Source: Accumulibacter sp.
GTDB taxonomy: Bacteria > Pseudomonadota > Gammaproteobacteria > Burkholderiales > Rhodocyclaceae
Length of the DNA stretch: 9,667 nt
Assembly: GCA_031267455.1 (NCBI GenBank)
Contig: JAIRZC010000180.1
Coordinates: 1-9,667 of the forward strand
Direction of reading: 5' to 3'
Shown here one piece after another: positions 7,089 to 9,667 of this stretch (positions are counted from its first letter, which is position 1; every line of letters begins with the position of its first letter). Position numbers and translations under genes: made by a program. The notes beneath the pieces were generated by a model, which worked only from the letters and a program-made list of their open reading frames with translations, made no database searches and had not been told where the DNA came from.

Positions 7089-7144
7089 CGGGCATCGTGC
7101 GCCCGCAATGCCTTCGCAGGGGCGATCGAGGCTGAAAAGCCTCG
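7089..7144. repeat. Two hairpins just after the transposase stop
   Basis: CGGGC (7089-7093) pairs with GCCCG (7101-7105). Further on, CGAGGCT (7127-7133) pairs perfectly with AGCCTCG (7138-7144) around a GAAA tetraloop. Outer bases GGCGAT and ATC..CGCC can extend the second stem imperfectly. They may be the transcription-stop or end structures of the IS, but no T-tract follows. From 7145 to 7248 I see no gene. Confidence 0.45.
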
Positions 7145-7248
7145 GAAATCAGCGCCTTGGGCGAGTAGGTTTTTATCATTCCGGCCAGCTGCGGAACGCT
7201 GCAAGGATGGCTGCGCATAAGTGACCTCATTGATCGGGGGTGTCCTAA

Positions 7249-7285
7249 GGGAAGTGTTTGTGGGCACTTCCCCGCCCGTTATAAT
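7249..7285 (+). promoter_or_regulatory. Promoter with operator-like palindrome
   Basis: A perfect -10 TATAAT lies at 7280-7285. The best -35 is TTGTGG (7258-7263, 16-base spacer, 3 of 6). A perfect 8-bp inverted repeat, GGGAAGTG (7249-7256) and CACTTCCC (7265-7272), brackets exactly this -35 region with an 8-base centre. This is typical of an operator for a dimeric regulator, though a simple hairpin is an alternative. The start would lie near 7292. Confidence 0.55.
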
Positions 7286-7316
7286 GCCTCTTTCATTCAC
7301 CAGCCGAGGGACAATC

Positions 7317-7961
7317 ATGAAAACGGGCAAACTGAACAGGCAAATTATGACAGTGGTTCTGGCCGCGGGCCTGGGCGGCATGTGTGTCGCGCAAGCGGCT
7401 GACGAGCAGGAACAGAAGGGCCGGCTTGATACCTTGCGCGTTGCGTTCAACGGAGGTGCACAGAGCAAAGCTCCGCAAACTGCTCCGGTTGCGCCTGCTC
7501 CCGCAATCCTGACGCCCGAACAACAGAAAGCCAAGGCCACGCTGGAAAAGATTTTTACTTGTGAACAAACGTCGCAATCTGTTGACGTCATTAAACTCCT
7601 GAAGGTTTTGGGTGCCACCAAAGGGAAAGCACCTGCCAAAGAGCCTGCTGGTTTGCCCGGTGGTGGAGCGTATAAACTTAATGCCCCTCTGAAACTTTGG
7701 GGAGCCAATTCTTATTATTTTAATGCGGTCGACCAAGGGTATCCCGTTCTTTTTCTTGTTGCATATTTCAAATCAAAAGACATTAGTCAGAGTGCGCTTG
7801 TTCAAAAAGCAAAGTTAAAAAAACAGCCCCACTATACTTCTGATAAGTCTGATCATGTTTGGGAAAGAGACGTAAAAAATTCTAGAAGAATTATTACAAA
7901 GTCAAAATCAGCGACGAATAAAGATGAATATTTCTTTGTTCAGTGCTATCCACTGGGCTGA
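7317..7961 (+). CDS. Secreted protein of unknown function (214 aa)
   Basis: I do not recognise the family. ATG 7317 is chosen because GAGGG (7306-7310) lies six bases before it and a TATAAT box precedes it; upstream extension of the frame would cross the promoter. Residues 1-27 form a Sec signal peptide: basic start, hydrophobic core TVVLAAGLGG, and AQA before the predicted cut at A28. There is no lipobox. A Pro/Ala/Gln-rich linker follows (about 50-66). The C-terminal domain has only two mature cysteines, C82 and C210, which could form a disulfide in the periplasm. The first half uses GC-rich codons, whereas from about 7675 on the sequence is AT-rich and Lys/Ser-rich, suggesting either a composite gene or foreign origin. 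It stands alone between an IS remnant and gene-free sequence, with its own regulated-looking promoter. Confidence 0.75.
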   Translation: MKTGKLNRQIMTVVLAAGLGGMCVAQAADEQEQKGRLDTLRVAFNGGAQSKAPQTAPVAPAPAILTPEQQKAKATLEKIFTCEQTSQSVDVIKLLKVLGATKGKAPAKEPAGLPGGGAYKLNAPLKLWGANSYYFNAVDQGYPVLFLVAYFKSKDISQSALVQKAKLKKQPHYTSDKSDHVWERDVKNSRRIITKSKSATNKDEYFFVQCYPLG

Positions 7962-8357
7962 TAAAAATATCAACCCCACGCCCAATTTTTGGAACAGTGG
8001 ATGCGCAAACATGCCTGATATCCCCTGCCGGGAACCAAAGTCTGTCGGTCGGGAAACGGTTCGACCGTGGTTTTGGCCGCTATTCTCCACAACGACAGTC
8101 ATCGAGCGACAAGCAGGCGGGTAATAACGCCGAAGAACAAACCCATCCAAGCTGCTTGGTAATCCCCCCAGAGTCGCGGCGACACCGCCGCGACTCTGGT
8201 GAATGACCAGACCGGGTGGGCCGCCCCCCGATGCTCACCGGCGCGCCCAGCCGGATAAAACGCTTATGGCGCAGACCGCATTGTTGGCTGACGTTCGGGA
8301 TGGCACGCGATGAGATGCAGGGGAGCGGCCGCTGCAGCCCAGACCTTGGAGACTCTC
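7962..8357. other. Gene-free stretch before the truncated element gene
   Basis: No frame here has a convincing start and composition. It contains the inverted repeat CGGTCG (8046-8051) / CGACCG (8062-8067), the small palindrome CCAAGC-T-GCTTGG (8147-8159), and the strong hairpin annotated separately. The GC content is high, unlike the AT-rich 3' half of the preceding gene, which puts a possible junction just after the gene. It may be decayed integrative-element sequence. Confidence 0.45.
8168..8199. repeat. Perfect 14-bp hairpin with 4-base loop
   Basis: CCAGAGTCGCGGCG (8168-8181) is the exact reverse complement of 8186-8199, around an ACAC loop. This is the strongest fold in the window. Neither side is followed by a run of T in the direction of transcription, so it is not a canonical intrinsic terminator. 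It lies between a secreted-protein gene and a truncated integrative-element gene and may be a protein-binding palindrome or a boundary of a lost element. Confidence 0.8.
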
Positions 8358-8687
8358 ATGGCAGACCATCACGCCCGCCACAATCCGCTGGGACAAGACG
8401 CCCTGTTCATTACACCCGCATCGCTCATGCTCGATGCACGCCTCACGCCGCTGGAACGCAACGGCTGGCAGGTTCTGCGTATGCTGTGCTCCGCAGAGGG
8501 CATCAGCCCGCTGGCAAGCCTGGGACGGTTGCGCCGCTACCTCACCTCTACCCCGCTGGGCAAGCGGGCCGGCTATGAGATGGCTTGGCGCGTTCTCGTC
8601 GTACTTTGTCTCAGCGAGTTGTATCAGGTTCACAAAAGTGCCCTGGACTCCCAGCAGGCCTGCGCGCTCATGCCTTGCCCTCGATGA
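8358..8687 (+). pseudogene. Truncated STY4528-like integrative-element replication protein
   Basis: The N-terminus, with NPLGQDALFITPASLMLDAR, LTPLERNGWQVLRML and ISPLASLGRLRRYL, matches my memory of the STY4528 family, proteins of about 400 residues encoded in SPI-7/ICEclc-type elements and annotated as pathogenicity-island replication proteins. Only about 109 residues remain. ATG 8358 has a good ribosome site (GGAGA, five bases away). After VLVVL (near 8610) the text jumps to LSELYQVHKSALD, where I recall about 20 more residues in intact members, so an internal in-frame deletion is likely. At about 8667 the homology stops and the frame continues a few codons into the antisense of the neighbouring restriction gene. 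The identification is from memory, not a search. Confidence 0.6.
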
Positions 8688-9667
8688 TGCGCGCCACTTC
8701 CAGCGCTTGCAAGTCGAAGAGCATGGCGTAAATCGGGTGATTGTTGGCGAAGAGGGTGGCGGCCAGGTCTTGCGCCGCTTTGCGCAGGGCTTCGCCTTGC
8801 AGCGCAGCCAGCTTGCCAAGGCCAGCGGCTTCGCAAGCGTCGAACAAACGGATATTCGCGGCGTGAAGTTCGTCAGGGAAGAACAGCTCAAAGACGAGTC
8901 CGTTGATGAGTTGCTCGAACTGTGGGTTACTGGTAGCCAAAACGCTGTTGGCTGCCCCCCCAATCACCGCCTTTTGTTGCGTGGCGGCCGATGGAATCGG
9001 GAAAGCCTCCAGTCCTTCTGGCTGCACTTCATAGTAGCCATTTTGCTTCCCGACAAAACGGCTTCTGGCGTAGTAGGCTGATACGCTGCTATTCAGCAAC
9101 GCCAGCAGGTAAAACCGATTATCTCCAGCCGGAATGAAATAGGCCGTGTTACCCAAATAGTGCGCCTCGTTGTCCAGTGAGAATGTCGGCTCGATTGACA
9201 CTTTGGTAGATATTATTTTCGGTTGCTCAAACTCTTGCCAATATGCGATGTTATCTTGAATTTCAAACCACTCGTAGCTGCCCGCTTTTCGCCCTTCCCA
9301 CTTTCCATCGCGCTTGTCGTCCCAGTTCTCTGGCTTAGGCACGAGTTGGGCTTTGAAGGTGAACAGATATTTTTTGATGGCGGGGTATTGGCCAATTGGG
9401 AATGGCCTCCTTGTGAAAATGAGCCAGAGGTCTTCTGGCTGCGCTTTCCATCGCTTTACATCATTCCCGCGCACGAACGGCTTGATGATGTCCGAAGACT
9501 TTGCGTCCTCGGCAATCAGTCTTGCTCGTGTCTTGCCATCAATGACGAACGCTTCATTCAAGCCTGTCGTGATGCCACGCGATACCCTCGCACCAAGATA
9601 CTTCCGTAGCGGCATTCCCGCGCTGATCAGGCGCTCCAGCAGTTGCCGCTTCCCCACAGGCTGTAAT
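8668..9667 (-). CDS. Type IIG (Eco57I-like) restriction-modification enzyme, C-terminal part
   Basis: The gene runs off the right edge; the frame is open to base 9667, so the true start is outside and GTG 9657 should not be taken as a start. The visible 333 residues carry the target-recognition region: PLRKYLGARVSRGITTGLNEAFVID and IIKPFVRGNDVKRW are the hallmark of the TaqI-like C-terminal specificity domain, followed by YLGNTAYFIP, LALLNSSVSAYYAR and the C-terminal block ELFFPDELHA. In the family, one polypeptide holds the nuclease, the adenine methyltransferase (NPPY) and this specificity module; those N-terminal parts are not visible. Similar specificity domains also occur in BREX and DISARM methyltransferases, but the ELFFPDELH tail favours stand-alone Eco57I-type enzymes. 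It converges on and overlaps the truncated integrative-element gene by 20 bases. Confidence 0.85.
   Translation of the reverse strand, partial: LQPVGKRQLLERLISAGMPLRKYLGARVSRGITTGLNEAFVIDGKTRARLIAEDAKSSDIIKPFVRGNDVKRWKAQPEDLWLIFTRRPFPIGQYPAIKKYLFTFKAQLVPKPENWDDKRDGKWEGRKAGSYEWFEIQDNIAYWQEFEQPKIISTKVSIEPTFSLDNEAHYLGNTAYFIPAGDNRFYLLALLNSSVSAYYARSRFVGKQNGYYEVQPEGLEAFPIPSAATQQKAVIGGAANSVLATSNPQFEQLINGLVFELFFPDELHAANIRLFDACEAAGLGKLAALQGEALRKAAQDLAATLFANNHPIYAMLFDLQALEVARIIEGKA

Noticed and set aside
7208..7227. Possible right inverted repeat of the IS5 remnant (around TGCGCATAAGTGACC)
   Set aside because: No matching left end is present and I cannot confirm the end sequence from memory.
7908..8206. 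Short frames on both strands after the secreted-protein gene
   Set aside because: They overlap each other, lack ribosome sites and have no protein-like features; a C-terminal relic of an element gene is possible but cannot be supported.
8235..8963. Long minus-strand frame opposite the STY4528-like gene and the restriction gene
   Set aside because: It spans two unrelated genes in a shadow frame and has Ser/Arg-rich composition with no recognisable motif.

Overview
The window reads as a chromosomal stretch of a moderately GC-rich proteobacterium, most likely a betaproteobacterium. The evidence is a minus-strand block algH(yqgE)-ruvX-pyrR-pyrB-pyrC', an order known from beta- and gammaproteobacteria, together with the detail of the AlgH protein ([11 protein letters not shown] motif and a C-terminus ending in AGHA). 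A more exact placement is not possible from the sequence alone.

Layout. (1) Positions 1-300 hold no convincing gene but contain short degenerate tandem repeats and small hairpins. (2) 488-1327 (+) is an unrecognised, probably all-helical cytoplasmic protein. (3) 1450-5237 (-) is a tight five-gene operon transcribed from right to left. Adjacent genes overlap by 8 or 11 bases or lie 5 bases apart. PyrB (aspartate carbamoyltransferase) is followed by a dihydroorotase homologue that has lost the HxH metal motif, so this is predicted to be the non-catalytic PyrC' subunit rather than an active enzyme. (4) 5366-6146 (-) holds two small accessory genes: one whose reading frame looks broken and one two-helix membrane protein resembling the Imm17 immunity family. 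(5) 6330-6445 is a tRNA-Gly(CCC) gene with a clear promoter.

(6) From 6446 to the right edge the sequence is accessory. It holds an IS5-family transposase remnant (to 7088), a secreted protein of unknown function with its own promoter and operator-like palindrome (7317-7961), a gene-free stretch with a perfect 14-bp hairpin, a truncated gene resembling the STY4528 replication protein of SPI-7/ICEclc-type integrative elements (8358-8687), and the 3' part of a type IIG (Eco57I-like) restriction-modification enzyme running off the right edge on the minus strand (8668-9667).

Interpretation. The left half is stable core genome (pyrimidine synthesis plus conserved housekeeping genes). The right half looks like a decayed integrative element or genomic island downstream of tRNA-Gly, a known insertion target of ICEclc-type elements. 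No integrase and no second copy of the tRNA 3' end is visible, so the island reading is an inference. I found no convincing complete new system. The best leads are the orphan immunity-like gene pair, the operator-bearing secreted protein and the chimeric island junction.
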